Positions 1 through 7,910 of a stretch of DNA of 34,263 bases are shown here, piece by piece. The position numbers and the translations under genes are program-made. The notes under the pieces were generated by a model. That model searched no databases, had not been told where the DNA came from, and saw only the letters and a program-made list of their open reading frames with translations. Where the stretch lies: positions 1-34,263 of the forward strand of contig DAICYJ010000144.1 in NCBI GenBank assembly GCA_027311705.1, in the 5' to 3' direction. Position 1 is the first letter of the stretch; the number at the start of each line of letters is the position of its first letter. Origin of the DNA: Novosphingobium sp. Lineage in GTDB: Bacteria; Pseudomonadota; Alphaproteobacteria; Sphingomonadales; Sphingomonadaceae.

Positions 1-2433
1 GCCGCCCTTGGCCCCGGTGGGGACGATGACGGCGTTTTTCACGCGCTGCGCCTTCATCAGGCCGAGCACTTCGGTGCGGAAATCATCGCGCCGATCGGAC
101 CAGCGCAACCCGCCGCGCGCAACCGGACCGGCGCGCAGGTGGATGCCTTCGACGCGGGGGGAATAGACGAAGATCTCGCGCCACGGCACCGGGCGCGGCA
201 GGCCTGGGACGAGCGCCGAATCGATCTTGAAGGCGAGCGCCTCCTTGCCTGCCGGGGCGAAGGCGTTGGTGCGCAGGATCGCTTCGGCCACGCTGCGGAA
301 ACTGCGCAGCAGGCGGTCGTCGTTGATCGCGGCAACCCCGGCGAGGCCGGTGCGGATGGCTTCGGAGGCGTCGGTTTCGGCAGCGGCGCGATCGCCTGCA
401 AATTTGGGATCGTGGCGTGCGACGAACAGCGCGATGAGGCCGCGCGTCACGTCGGGTGCGTTCTTCAGGGCATCGACGACGGTCGCGATGGCGAAGGTCA
501 TGCCTGTTTGCCGAAGATAGCGGAACCACGCGCGCAGCCAGTTGGCCTCATGCGCCGTAAGGCCCACGGCGACGATCAGCCGGTTGAAGGCATCGTCCTC
601 GGCCGCGCCATTGAGCACGGCGGCGAGCGAGGCGTCGATCATGTCCGCGCGGGCGAGCAGGTCTTCGGGGTGGGTGTCGGCAGGAGCCGCCACGAGGAAA
701 TCATGGATGAAGCCCAGCCGGCCGCGATCGAGCGCGGTGGGCACTTCTTCCAGCACGCGAAAGCCGAAGTTTTCGAGCACGGGCACGGCGTCGGACAGGA
801 CGATGGCGCCTTCGTGCTGGTAGAGTTTCAGGCGCAGGCCTTCCTCGCCCGGCAGGCGGTGAAGCCGTGCGGCGCGGCGGGGGGCACCCTTTGCCGACAG
901 GGCACGCAATTCGCGGATGTCGTCGGCGGCTTCGACCGGGCCATAGGCGGTGCGGTAGCCGACCGGGAACGCATCGGCATAGCGGGCGGCGATGGCGGCG
1001 GCGCGAGCGGGTTCTTCGCCCTTGGCCAGTTCGTGTTCGACAGCAGCGCCCCAGCCGCGCACCATGACCTGCAGGGCAGCGTCCAGTTCGGCTTCGTGCG
1101 CTTCGGCGCTGCCATCGCGGATATCGAGCACGAAGCGCAGCAGCGCGAGAGTGCTGCCTTCGACCTGCAGGCTCCAGTCGAGCAATTGCGCGCCAGTGCC
1201 GGCTTCGAGCATGGCCTCGATCTGGTGGCGCACTTCGGTGGATTGCGCATCGCGCGGCAACCACACGAATGCGAAAAGGTGACGCCCCAGCGGCGCGCGG
1301 ACGAGCGCGAGGCGCGGGCGCGGGCGGTCGATCAGAGTCATCATCGTGGTTGCGATGCGTTCGAGATCGTCATCCGAAAATCCGATCAGCAGATCGTGCG
1401 GCAGCGCGGTGAGCGCGTGGACCAGCGCCTTGCCGGCGTGACCATTGGGCGCAAAGCCGAGCTTGTCGGTCAGCGCTTCGAGCTGGCTGCGCATACGCGG
1501 GATGCGATCGGGCGTGGCGGCGAGCGCGGCGCTGGTCCAGACGCCGGCGTGGACCGACAGGGCGGCGACCTTGCCCGCTTCCATCACAGGCACGATGAAC
1601 AGATCAAGCGGCACGCGGCGGTGCACGCGGGCAAGGCGGTTGGCCTTGACGATCAGGGGCACGCGCACGCCTTCGGCACCGCGTTCGCCCATGCGATCAA
1701 ACCACGCAAAGGCGCGTTCATAGGACGAGGCGGCGAGCAGCGGCGCGTCGCTGGCGCGGCAGATGCCCAGCGCCTCGTCCACTTTGCCATTACGGTGGCG
1801 GGTAACGTGGCCCAATTGGGTGAGCATGCCATCGGCCAGCCAGCGCAGCAGTGCAGCGCCTTCGGGGTCCATCAGCGCGCGGGCATCGGCCTGCATCGCG
1901 GCCTGCATGCGCGGCCAGTCTTCCACCGCGGCATGGACATCGGCCAGCGTGGCGTGCAGCGCATCGAGCAGTTCGCGCCGTTCGCGAGCATCGGCGCGCT
2001 CGGTTTCGAGGTAGATCATCGATTCGCGGCACTCGCCCGCCGCATCGCCGTGGAGCAGCGCGACGAGATGGCCATCCGAATCGCGGCGCACCGGAAGCAC
2101 GGGGTGGAGCAGGCGGTCGACCGCAAGGCCCTGCGCACTGATGGCGGCGGCGATCGAATCGACCAGGAACGGCATGTCGTCGTTGATCACCGCGATGCGC
2201 AGGTAACGGGGGGTGGACCCGGTGCCGCCCATGCTTTCGATGGTGATGGCGGGGGCGGACCCAGTGCGGCTGGCGGCGGTGGCGAGGGTGAAACGCGCGG
2301 CCTCTGCCAACCGGGCGGCATCGAAATCGGCGACTTCTGCGGGAAGCAGCGAGGCGGCGAAGCGGGCGGCCAGCTCGCTTTCAAGCGCTTGTGCGGAAAC
2401 GGCGACATCGGACTTGGTGGCCATGGCGTTCAT
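1..2433 (-). CDS. gdhB: NAD-dependent glutamate dehydrogenase, large type (N-terminal half, 3' end outside window)
   Basis: This is the N-terminal part (811 codons) of the large, roughly 1,600-residue NAD-specific glutamate dehydrogenase, which converts glutamate to 2-oxoglutarate and ammonium in the cytoplasm. The reading frame is open to the window edge. The last residues before the edge are the hallmark of the family: VARGGLRWSDRRDDFRTEVL, followed by a QRVKNAVIVPTGAKGG stretch at the start of the catalytic domain. The N-terminal region contains the acidic ACT-like regulatory segments typical of the family. The start is ATG at 2433, with GGAG four bases upstream; an in-frame ATG at 2424 is the alternative. 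A TTGACA -35-like element lies about 55 bases upstream. Identity is clear from the motif; the gene symbol varies between species. Confidence 0.93.
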   Translation of the reverse strand, partial: MNAMATKSDVAVSAQALESELAARFAASLLPAEVADFDAARLAEAARFTLATAASRTGSAPAITIESMGGTGSTPRYLRIAVINDDMPFLVDSIAAAISAQGLAVDRLLHPVLPVRRDSDGHLVALLHGDAAGECRESMIYLETERADARERRELLDALHATLADVHAAVEDWPRMQAAMQADARALMDPEGAALLRWLADGMLTQLGHVTRHRNGKVDEALGICRASDAPLLAASSYERAFAWFDRMGERGAEGVRVPLIVKANRLARVHRRVPLDLFIVPVMEAGKVAALSVHAGVWTSAALAATPDRIPRMRSQLEALTDKLGFAPNGHAGKALVHALTALPHDLLIGFSDDDLERIATTMMTLIDRPRPRLALVRAPLGRHLFAFVWLPRDAQSTEVRHQIEAMLEAGTGAQLLDWSLQVEGSTLALLRFVLDIRDGSAEAHEAELDAALQVMVRGWGAAVEHELAKGEEPARAAAIAARYADAFPVGYRTAYGPVEAADDIRELRALSAKGAPRRAARLHRLPGEEGLRLKLYQHEGAIVLSDAVPVLENFGFRVLEEVPTALDRGRLGFIHDFLVAAPADTHPEDLLARADMIDASLAAVLNGAAEDDAFNRLIVAVGLTAHEANWLRAWFRYLRQTGMTFAIATVVDALKNAPDVTRGLIALFVARHDPKFAGDRAAAETDASEAIRTGLAGVAAINDDRLLRSFRSVAEAILRTNAFAPAGKEALAFKIDSALVPGLPRPVPWREIFVYSPRVEGIHLRAGPVARGGLRWSDRRDDFRTEVLGLMKAQRVKNAVIVPTGAKGG

Positions 2434-2461
2434 CCTGCTCCCGGGCACGTCGATCAGGCTT

Positions 2462-2491
2462 TGATTACGCGCGCTTGTTATTTTCTGTCAA
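2462..2491 (-). promoter_or_regulatory. Candidate promoter for the glutamate dehydrogenase gene
   Basis: On the minus strand a perfect TTGACA (2491-2486) is followed, after 17 or 18 bases, by GTAATC/TAATCA (2468-2462). The -35 is consensus and the -10 is weak. The position, about 30 bases upstream of the GDH start, fits a short leader. This is inferred from sequence alone. Confidence 0.4.
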
Positions 2492-2637
2492 CAATACGAA
2501 CTAATGATGCGCATGGTACTCTTCCAGGCGCGCCGGGGCAAGCCGGGGCAGACCCGGTTCGGTCGTTAACGCGCGGGGGTAAGTCCATCGACGTGGCAAG
2601 CGCGGGTAACCCGTGCGGACGCGCAAGGTTCCCGGCT

Positions 2638-3639
2638 TCAGGCGATGAGCGCGCCAGTCGCTTGCCCTACGGCTTGCATCGTGAGTTCAAGCGAGCGCAG
2701 CCGGGCGGCGGGGTCGAATGTGGAACCTGCCAGAATCAGTTCGTCGGCCCCGGTGCGGCGTGCGAAGGCGGCGATGGCTTCACCAACCATGTCGGGCGTG
2801 CCGATGGCGCTGGCGTGGCGCATGGCGCGCAATGTGCGGAGCATTTCAGGCGGCAGGCTGTCGCGATATCCGGCGACAGGGGGCGCGAGCTTGCCCGGCG
2901 TGCCGGTGCGCAGGGCGATGAACGACTGGTCCATCGACGACGCGATCAGCTCGGCTTCCGCTTCGGTATCTGCGGCGAAGATGTTCATGGCTGCCATCAC
3001 GTGCGGCTTGTCGAGCACTGCGGAGGGCTGGAACTTCTCACGATAGGTGCGGATCGCCTCATCCAGTTGCGATGGGGCGAAGTGCGAAGCGAAGGCATAG
3101 GGCAGGCCAAGCATGGCCGCGAGTTGCGCGCCGAACAGGCTGGAGCCGAGAATCCACATCTCGACCGCAGCGCCGGCACCAGGGGTGGCCTGAAGCGGCA
3201 AGCGCGGGTCGCCAGCGAACTGCAGCTGGATTTCGACGACATCGTCTGGAAAATGCTCTGCCGCGCGGTTCACGTCCTTGCGCAGCGCGCTGACGATACG
3301 CTGGTCGGCACCGGGCGCGCGGCCAAGGCCCAGGTCGATGCGGCCGGGAAACAGCGCATCGAGCGTGGCGAACTGTTCGGCGATCACCAGCGGGTTGTGG
3401 TTGGGCAGCATGATGCCGCCCGCGCCGATGCGGATGGTGGAGGTGGCGTGGCCAACGTGCGCGAGCACGACCGAAGTGGCCGCGCCGCCGATGCCCGCCA
3501 TGCCGTGATGCTCAGCCACCCAATACCGGTGATAGCCCAGCTGCTCGGCCGTCCGCGCCAATTCGGCGGCGCTGGCAAGCGCCTGCGAAAACGTGCCGCC
3601 TTCGACGACGGGGACGAGATCGAGCACCGATAACTTCAT
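2638..3639 (-). CDS. LLM class flavin-dependent oxidoreductase (MsnO8-type)
   Basis: A 333-residue protein of the bacterial luciferase-like monooxygenase superfamily, which uses reduced FMN and oxygen on a substrate that cannot be read from sequence. Visible family signatures are YWVAEHH (about residues 39-45), the IRIGAGGIMLPNHNPLVIAE block (about 70-89) and PGRIDLGLGRAPG (about 99-111). These define the single-component MsnO8-like LLM subgroup annotated widely in proteobacteria. Length is normal. Its ATG overlaps the stop of the upstream TPR gene as ATGA (3639-3636), so it is probably translationally coupled and last in a three-gene operon with that gene and an alpha/beta hydrolase. The fold and flavin dependence are confident; the substrate is unknown. 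Confidence 0.88.
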   Translation of the reverse strand: MKLSVLDLVPVVEGGTFSQALASAAELARTAEQLGYHRYWVAEHHGMAGIGGAATSVVLAHVGHATSTIRIGAGGIMLPNHNPLVIAEQFATLDALFPGRIDLGLGRAPGADQRIVSALRKDVNRAAEHFPDDVVEIQLQFAGDPRLPLQATPGAGAAVEMWILGSSLFGAQLAAMLGLPYAFASHFAPSQLDEAIRTYREKFQPSAVLDKPHVMAAMNIFAADTEAEAELIASSMDQSFIALRTGTPGKLAPPVAGYRDSLPPEMLRTLRAMRHASAIGTPDMVGEAIAAFARRTGADELILAGSTFDPAARLRSLELTMQAVGQATGALIA

Positions 3640-4574
3640 GGAACCTGCTTTGCCGGAGGAATGGACTGGGCCGGAGGAGTGGAAGCGCTCGATGTGGGGG
3701 CGGGGCCTAGTTGTTCAAGGTAGCCCTTCGCAACCTTTGCTTCTTCGCTGGCAGGGGCAGCTTTCACCACCGACTCCCACGATTTGCGCGCGGCCTCGTC
3801 GCGGCCGTCCAGGACGGCGATGACGCCCGCCTCAAGCCCGATGGCAGGATCGCGCGGATCGAGGTTCGAGGCGATCTCGATGTCGCGCTGGGCACGCGGC
3901 AGATCTTTGCCGCGCCTCGCCAGCGTGGCAGACAGAAGCCAGCCCTGCGGATCGTCAGGCGCGAGGCGGTGCGCTTCGTCGAGTGCGCCGCCGGCTTCGG
4001 CCATGCGGCCCTGCGCCACAAGGGCGCGGGCGCGGTCGGCCTGCAGCCCGCCAAGCGCGACGTTGTCAGTGGCACCCTTGATCGCCAGAGCCTTGTCGAA
4101 CCAGTCGGTGGCGCGTTCGGCCTGCCCGGCGGCGAGCGCGGCGTTGCCGGCCATGCCATAAAGCGGGATCGCGGCGGCGGCATGATCGGCCGGAATGTTG
4201 GCGGCAGCATCGACGAAGGCCTGCTCCGCCCCTGCATAATCGCCCTGCGCAGACTGGAGCTGGCCGAGGCAGAGCTGGGCGGCGACGCGGGCTTCGGGTG
4301 TGGGATTTTCGGCCAGCCACGCCTTGGCCAGCGCGATGCCGGCGGCAGGATTCGCGCGCCCGGCGGCGACGCATTCCTCGAATCGTCCCGGCTTCTTCGC
4401 GTCGGCTGCAGGCGCAGTGTCCGCAGCCGCAGGGGGTTCGATCACGGTGCGTCGGCGCGGGATGGGCAGTGGCGACTGGTTGCGCGTCGATGGATTGGGG
4501 CCGACCTGCATCATGGCCACGTTTTCGGCGGTGAATGCGGGCGCTGGCAGGTCGATCATCTTGCGGTCTTTCAT
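3636..4574 (-). CDS. Tetratricopeptide repeat protein
   Basis: A 312-residue cytosolic protein with no signal peptide or membrane segment. A proline/alanine-rich, low-complexity N-terminus (about residues 1-70) precedes a run of helical TPR-like repeats from about 75 to 295, recognisable by the alternating A/G/L pattern, for example AEQAFVDAAANIP, ATDWFDKALAIKG and AQRDIEIASNLDPRDP. TPR domains scaffold protein-protein contacts; the partner here is unknown. It overlaps its neighbours on both sides by ATGA junctions (4574-4571 and 3639-3636), so it is co-translated with the hydrolase upstream and the LLM oxidoreductase downstream. The start could also be the sixth codon (Met6). Assignment to the TPR superfamily is good; the specific role is not known. 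Confidence 0.8.
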   Translation of the reverse strand: MKDRKMIDLPAPAFTAENVAMMQVGPNPSTRNQSPLPIPRRRTVIEPPAAADTAPAADAKKPGRFEECVAAGRANPAAGIALAKAWLAENPTPEARVAAQLCLGQLQSAQGDYAGAEQAFVDAAANIPADHAAAAIPLYGMAGNAALAAGQAERATDWFDKALAIKGATDNVALGGLQADRARALVAQGRMAEAGGALDEAHRLAPDDPQGWLLSATLARRGKDLPRAQRDIEIASNLDPRDPAIGLEAGVIAVLDGRDEAARKSWESVVKAAPASEEAKVAKGYLEQLGPAPTSSASTPPAQSIPPAKQVP

Positions 4575-5335
4575 TCAACTTTGTCCGCAGCAGACAGCGC
4601 TTCCAGCGTTTGCAGAAGCACGGCGATGTCGGCGGGACGCGACAGGCGGTGGTCGCCGTCCTTGATCAGATGGACCTGCACATCTGCTGAACGCAGCGCC
4701 TTGGCGAGGTCGAGCGACACTTGCCACGGCACGTCAGCATCGGCCTGACCATGAATCAGGCGGACAGTGCCATCGAAGGCAATACCTTGTTCCAGCCGCA
4801 GGTTCGCCTGCCCATCGGCCCAGAATCCGGCGTGAGTTGGCGTGGGTTCGGGGCCATAGGGGTTGTCCTCGAAAATCGTGCGACCGGCGGCGAGTTCGGT
4901 CCTTTGCGCGGCGTCATATCCCCAGTCGGTGAAATCGGGAGCGGCGGCGATGCCCACCAGCGCGGTGACCGCATCGGGCAATGCCTCGGCCACCAGCAGC
5001 ATCAGCCAGCCGCCCATGCTGGAACCGCAAACGACAGCGCGGCCGATACCTTTGGCGCGAATGAGCGCGACCACCTCGTCGCGCCAGCGCGAAAGCGTGC
5101 CGTCGGCGAAGTCGCCGGGGCTGTCTCCGCAGCCCGAATAATCGAGCAGCAGGCAGGCGCGCCCCTGTGACGCGGCCCAGTGCAGCACGGCCTGCGCCTT
5201 GCCGCCCGCCATGTCGGACATATAGCCCGGCAGGAACACGATCGCGGGCTCGGTTCCGGCAAGGAAGCGGTGCGCGATGGGGCGGTCTTCGGGGCCATTC
5301 AACAGGGTCATGGGGGCAAGGGTTTCGGCGTCCAT
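4571..5335 (-). CDS. Alpha/beta hydrolase (ABHD10-like)
   Basis: A 254-residue serine hydrolase of the alpha/beta fold. The nucleophile elbow is GSSMGG with Ser106. The acid is probably Asp199 in HGQADADVP, and the catalytic His is His229 in DGDHRLS. The GSSMGGWLM context and compact length resemble the ABHD10 group of esterases/thioesterases, so an ester or thioester hydrolase is likely; the natural substrate is unknown. No signal peptide is visible, so it is probably cytosolic. It is the first gene of a three-gene minus-strand operon (hydrolase, TPR, LLM oxidoreductase) and is divergent from the glycosyltransferase gene starting at 5401. A weak AAGG lies just before ATG 5335; ATG 5311 is a possible later start. 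Confidence 0.87.
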   Translation of the reverse strand: MDAETLAPMTLLNGPEDRPIAHRFLAGTEPAIVFLPGYMSDMAGGKAQAVLHWAASQGRACLLLDYSGCGDSPGDFADGTLSRWRDEVVALIRAKGIGRAVVCGSSMGGWLMLLVAEALPDAVTALVGIAAAPDFTDWGYDAAQRTELAAGRTIFEDNPYGPEPTPTHAGFWADGQANLRLEQGIAFDGTVRLIHGQADADVPWQVSLDLAKALRSADVQVHLIKDGDHRLSRPADIAVLLQTLEALSAADKVE

Positions 5336-5400
5336 ATACCTTGGTTAGGCAAGCCGGGCGGCGAACGCTATCTTTACCCGCAGGCGTTAGGCACGCTGGC

Positions 5401-6699
5401 ATGAAGAACCGACTCAATTCCGCGCAGGCGTGGTTCGCCACCAGCCGGGGCGCGCTGGTGGCGCTGTTCGCGCTGTTCATCGGCTTGCGCGCGCTGGCGA
5501 TCCTGCTGGATGTGACGCCATCGTCCGACGCGGCGTGGTATTATTCGCGGGCCGACATGCTGGCGAACGGGCTGGGTTATCAGGGCGATCATGGTGAGCC
5601 GACCGCCTATTGGCCGCCGGGCTGGCCGCTGGCGCTGAGTGTGGCTTTTCGCGCGTTCGGCACCTCGACCGTGGTCGTCGGGCTGGTCAATCTGGCGTTT
5701 GCGGCGCTGGCGGCGTGGCTGACGCTCGATCTGGGGCGCAAGCTGTTTGCGTCCGAACTGGCGGGGCGTACCGCGCTGCTGCTGCTGGCGGTCTATCCCA
5801 ATTCGATTCTCTATGTGCCGCTGGCGCTGACCGAAGTGTTTTACACCACGCTGCTGCTGGCGGCGTGCTGGCTGCTGATCGCGCGCAAGGGCGGATTGCG
5901 GCTGGTGCTGGCGGGACTGGTGTTTGGGGTGGCGACGCTGGTAAAGGCGCAGACGCTGGTGATGGTGCCGCTGATCTGCCTGATCGGACTGTTGCGCGAT
6001 GACGAGATCTGGGCGCGCATTCCGGGCATCATTGCGCGCGCCGCGTTCCTGATCGGGGTGGCGGCGCTGGTCGTTGCGCCTTGGACGATCCGCAATCACC
6101 GCGGGCTGGGCGCGTGGGTTGCGGTTTCGACCAACGGCGGGATCACCTTGCTGACCGGCAACAACGACACCGCGCGCGGCGGCTTCACGCCGGAAGACCC
6201 GGTGGTGAAGGCGCTGGATGCGCGCACCGATCTGGACGAGATGGAGTATGACGCCGAGGCCAAGCGGCTGGGCGTGGAATGGGTGAAGGCCCACCCGGCG
6301 CAGTTCGTGAAGCTGATGCCAATGAAGCTGCTGCGCTTGTGGGGGCCGGATGGCGAGGGGCAGTGGGCCTATGAGACCGATTCGCCCGCGTACAAGGCGG
6401 CGCCGTGGGCGTTCACCGCGTTGCGGGCGGTGAACCAGCTTTGGTATTTCGCACTGCTGGCACTGTTCGCGGTGGCAGCCGTGCTGATGATCCGCATCCG
6501 TCGCGCGGCGGGCACGCGGGTGATCGACTGGTGGGTGCTGCCCTATGGCGTGGCGCTTTATCCCAGCGCCATCGCGATGGTCTTTTCGGGCCAGTCGCGG
6601 TTCCATTACCCGGTGATGCCGTTCGTGTGCATGGCGGCGGGCTGGGTGATCGCGCGCTGGCTGGTGCGGCGGGGTGAAGCGGGCGCGGCCGGACAATGA
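5401..6699 (+). CDS. GT39/ArnT-like membrane glycosyltransferase
   Basis: A polytopic inner-membrane protein of 432 residues, with many Leu/Ala/Val-rich transmembrane helices from about residue 18 to the end. The first extracytoplasmic loop carries an acidic residue, Asp43 in PSSDAAWYY, and then PTAYWPPGWPLALS (about 67-80). Both are typical of the dolichyl-phosphate-mannose mannosyltransferase (GT39/PMT_2) family, which moves a sugar from a polyprenyl-phosphate carrier to a protein or lipid on the periplasmic side. Donor and acceptor are unknown. I chose ATG 5401 rather than the longer open frame from 5167, because upstream codons overlap the divergent hydrolase gene and lack membrane character, while from 5401 the protein starts with a short basic tail before the first helix. 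Confidence 0.82.
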   Translation: MKNRLNSAQAWFATSRGALVALFALFIGLRALAILLDVTPSSDAAWYYSRADMLANGLGYQGDHGEPTAYWPPGWPLALSVAFRAFGTSTVVVGLVNLAFAALAAWLTLDLGRKLFASELAGRTALLLLAVYPNSILYVPLALTEVFYTTLLLAACWLLIARKGGLRLVLAGLVFGVATLVKAQTLVMVPLICLIGLLRDDEIWARIPGIIARAAFLIGVAALVVAPWTIRNHRGLGAWVAVSTNGGITLLTGNNDTARGGFTPEDPVVKALDARTDLDEMEYDAEAKRLGVEWVKAHPAQFVKLMPMKLLRLWGPDGEGQWAYETDSPAYKAAPWAFTALRAVNQLWYFALLALFAVAAVLMIRIRRAAGTRVIDWWVLPYGVALYPSAIAMVFSGQSRFHYPVMPFVCMAAGWVIARWLVRRGEAGAAGQ

Positions 6700-6750
6700 T
6701 GGTTACCGGGACTTGTCGCTTCCGCTACGGCCCGTGCTTGGGTGCGCCCG

Positions 6751-6766
6751 CGTTAACCAGTTAACG
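6751..6766. repeat. Perfect inverted repeat upstream of the 176-aa gene
   Basis: CGTTAAC (6751-6757), a CA spacer, then GTTAACG (6760-6766) form a perfect seven-base-arm palindrome about 80 bases before the start at 6844. It overlaps the CtrA-like box described next. It may be a protein-binding site; the spacer is too short for a transcription terminator and no T-run follows. Confidence 0.5.
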
Positions 6767-6792
6767 GGCCGCTAACCAAGCAGGCGTATGGT
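6761..6792 (+). promoter_or_regulatory. CtrA-like box and promoter for the 176-aa protein
   Basis: TTAA (6761-6764), seven bases, then CTAAC (6772-6776) matches the CtrA consensus TTAA-N7-TTAAC with one mismatch. A -10-like TATGGT lies at 6787-6792, and the box covers the position where the -35 should be, which is the usual layout of CtrA-activated promoters. The gene for CtrA itself is at the right edge of this window. Binding is inferred only from sequence. Confidence 0.4.
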
Positions 6793-6843
6793 TGTTTTTG
6801 CCGGGCCGTGGAATGTCGTCCAGGGCCGGCAAGGAGCCGGGCC

Positions 6844-7374
6844 ATGTCGAGCACCCAGACTGCGCATCAGTTGTTCGCCGAAATGCGCGAATTCGCCACC
6901 TTCACCGCCAGTGAGCAGCGCTATATCCGCCGCAGCCTCGATGTCGGGCTGGGCCGGCAGGATGCGTTCCGGGTGTGGGCGCGCGACGGCGACGAAACGG
7001 CATCGATCCGCACGCAATACGTCGTCTATCAGGATCTGAAAGTCTTGCGCCGCGAATTGCCGCAATCCGAAGGTCTGGACGGCATGGAGCGCTTCATGGG
7101 CCCGCTGCTGCGCGTCAGCACCTTCGATCTTGCACAGGAACGCCTGTCGAGCTTCAGCGCCTATCGCTTCCTGTACGAACGTCTGCTGGGTGCCGAAGTG
7201 CGGCCATGGCTGCCTTCCGCTTTCTGCGGTGCAGCGGCCCTGCCGCAGATCCGCCCGTGCCGGCGCAAGGGCCTGTTGCAATCGATCAGCGAAGCCGCCG
7301 CCACCGCACCGGGCTGGTCGCCCCGCGAGCCTGCGTTCTTCCCTGAATTCGTGGAACTGGAAGAGGCGGCCTGA
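6844..7374 (+). CDS. Hypothetical protein, 176 aa
   Basis: I do not recognise a family. The protein is 176 residues, mixed charge and mostly helical in appearance for the first 135 residues (for example SEQRYIRRSLDVGLGRQDAF), with a proline-rich, less structured C-terminus ending in acidic residues (FVELEEAA). There is no signal peptide, membrane helix or metal-binding cluster; cysteines occur only in the C-terminal third. The start at ATG 6844 is favoured over the open frame from GTG 6808 because AAGGAG (6831-6836) sits seven bases upstream. It stands alone between the glycosyltransferase and the convergent TonB-like gene. A CtrA-like box upstream suggests possible cell-cycle or CtrA regulation. 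Coding is supported by the ribosome-binding site and codon use; function is unknown. Confidence 0.75.
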   Translation: MSSTQTAHQLFAEMREFATFTASEQRYIRRSLDVGLGRQDAFRVWARDGDETASIRTQYVVYQDLKVLRRELPQSEGLDGMERFMGPLLRVSTFDLAQERLSSFSAYRFLYERLLGAEVRPWLPSAFCGAAALPQIRPCRRKGLLQSISEAAATAPGWSPREPAFFPEFVELEEAA

Positions 7375-7377
7375 TGG

Positions 7378-7800
7378 TCAGTCCACCGGAACGGCCCAAG
7401 TGATCGATCCATCATAGCGCGATGTCACGGGGATGCAGCGCCGCACGGCGGGCTGGAAGTTCGCGCGCCGCAGCAAAAGCTTGGATGTCACATCGGCAAA
7501 CAAGCGTGCCGATGCCGCCAGATTGTCGGTCGGGGTCGTTTTCAGGATACGGACCCGGGTGGGTCGGCCGTTCGTGCCCACGAACACCCGATACTTGACC
7601 ACCGCGCCAATCTCCTTGCGCAGCGCCGCAGAGGGATAATCATCCATCGTGAACCAGAATGCCTGACCCTTTGGCAGGGGAGGACCGGTTACGCGCGCGC
7701 ATGTTGCGGCCAGCGTGCCTGCGAACACATCCTGCGCAACGGCATTACCAGCCGGAAAAGCCATGAGTACGGCCAGCGTGGCAGTGATCGCTCGATTCAT
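7378..7800 (-). CDS. Small secreted TonB C-terminal-like protein
   Basis: A 140-residue protein with a clear Sec signal peptide (MNRAITATLAVLMAFPAGNAVAQ, cleavage probably after AVA, given here only as a motif). The mature part contains VVKYRVFVGTNGRPTRVRI and a later FQPAVRRC...GSITWAVPV pattern, which resemble the TonB C-terminal fold (PF03544-like). Unlike true TonB it lacks the membrane anchor and proline-rich spanning region, so it is probably a free periplasmic protein. Two cysteines (TCARV and RRCIP) could form a disulfide. Start at ATG 7800 is preferred over 7812 because a GGGG-rich site lies five bases upstream. It converges with the 176-aa gene (three bases between stops). The function of such stand-alone domains is unknown. 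Confidence 0.72.
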   Translation of the reverse strand: MNRAITATLAVLMAFPAGNAVAQDVFAGTLAATCARVTGPPLPKGQAFWFTMDDYPSAALRKEIGAVVKYRVFVGTNGRPTRVRILKTTPTDNLAASARLFADVTSKLLLRRANFQPAVRRCIPVTSRYDGSITWAVPVD

Positions 7801-7910
7801 GATAGCCCCCATACAACAGCGCGCAATAGAGTCGTGCTGAAGTCCGATAACTACTGTGAAGGAGGGATATTGCCTGCGTCAACGCCTCTATAGAATTGTA
7901 ATAATCCGAA

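Noticed and set aside
139..3633. A 1,164-codon open frame on the plus strand opposite GDH and the LLM gene
   Set aside because: It is codon-for-codon antisense to GDH, whose protein sequence is unmistakable. Stop-poor antisense frames are expected at this GC content, and its composition (Gly, Ala, His, Arg, Gln) is typical of a shadow.
5167..5400. A 78-codon N-terminal extension of the glycosyltransferase
   Set aside because: It overlaps the divergent hydrolase, is Arg/Pro-rich, and would put a long basic tail before the first membrane helix; ATG 5401 is a better start.
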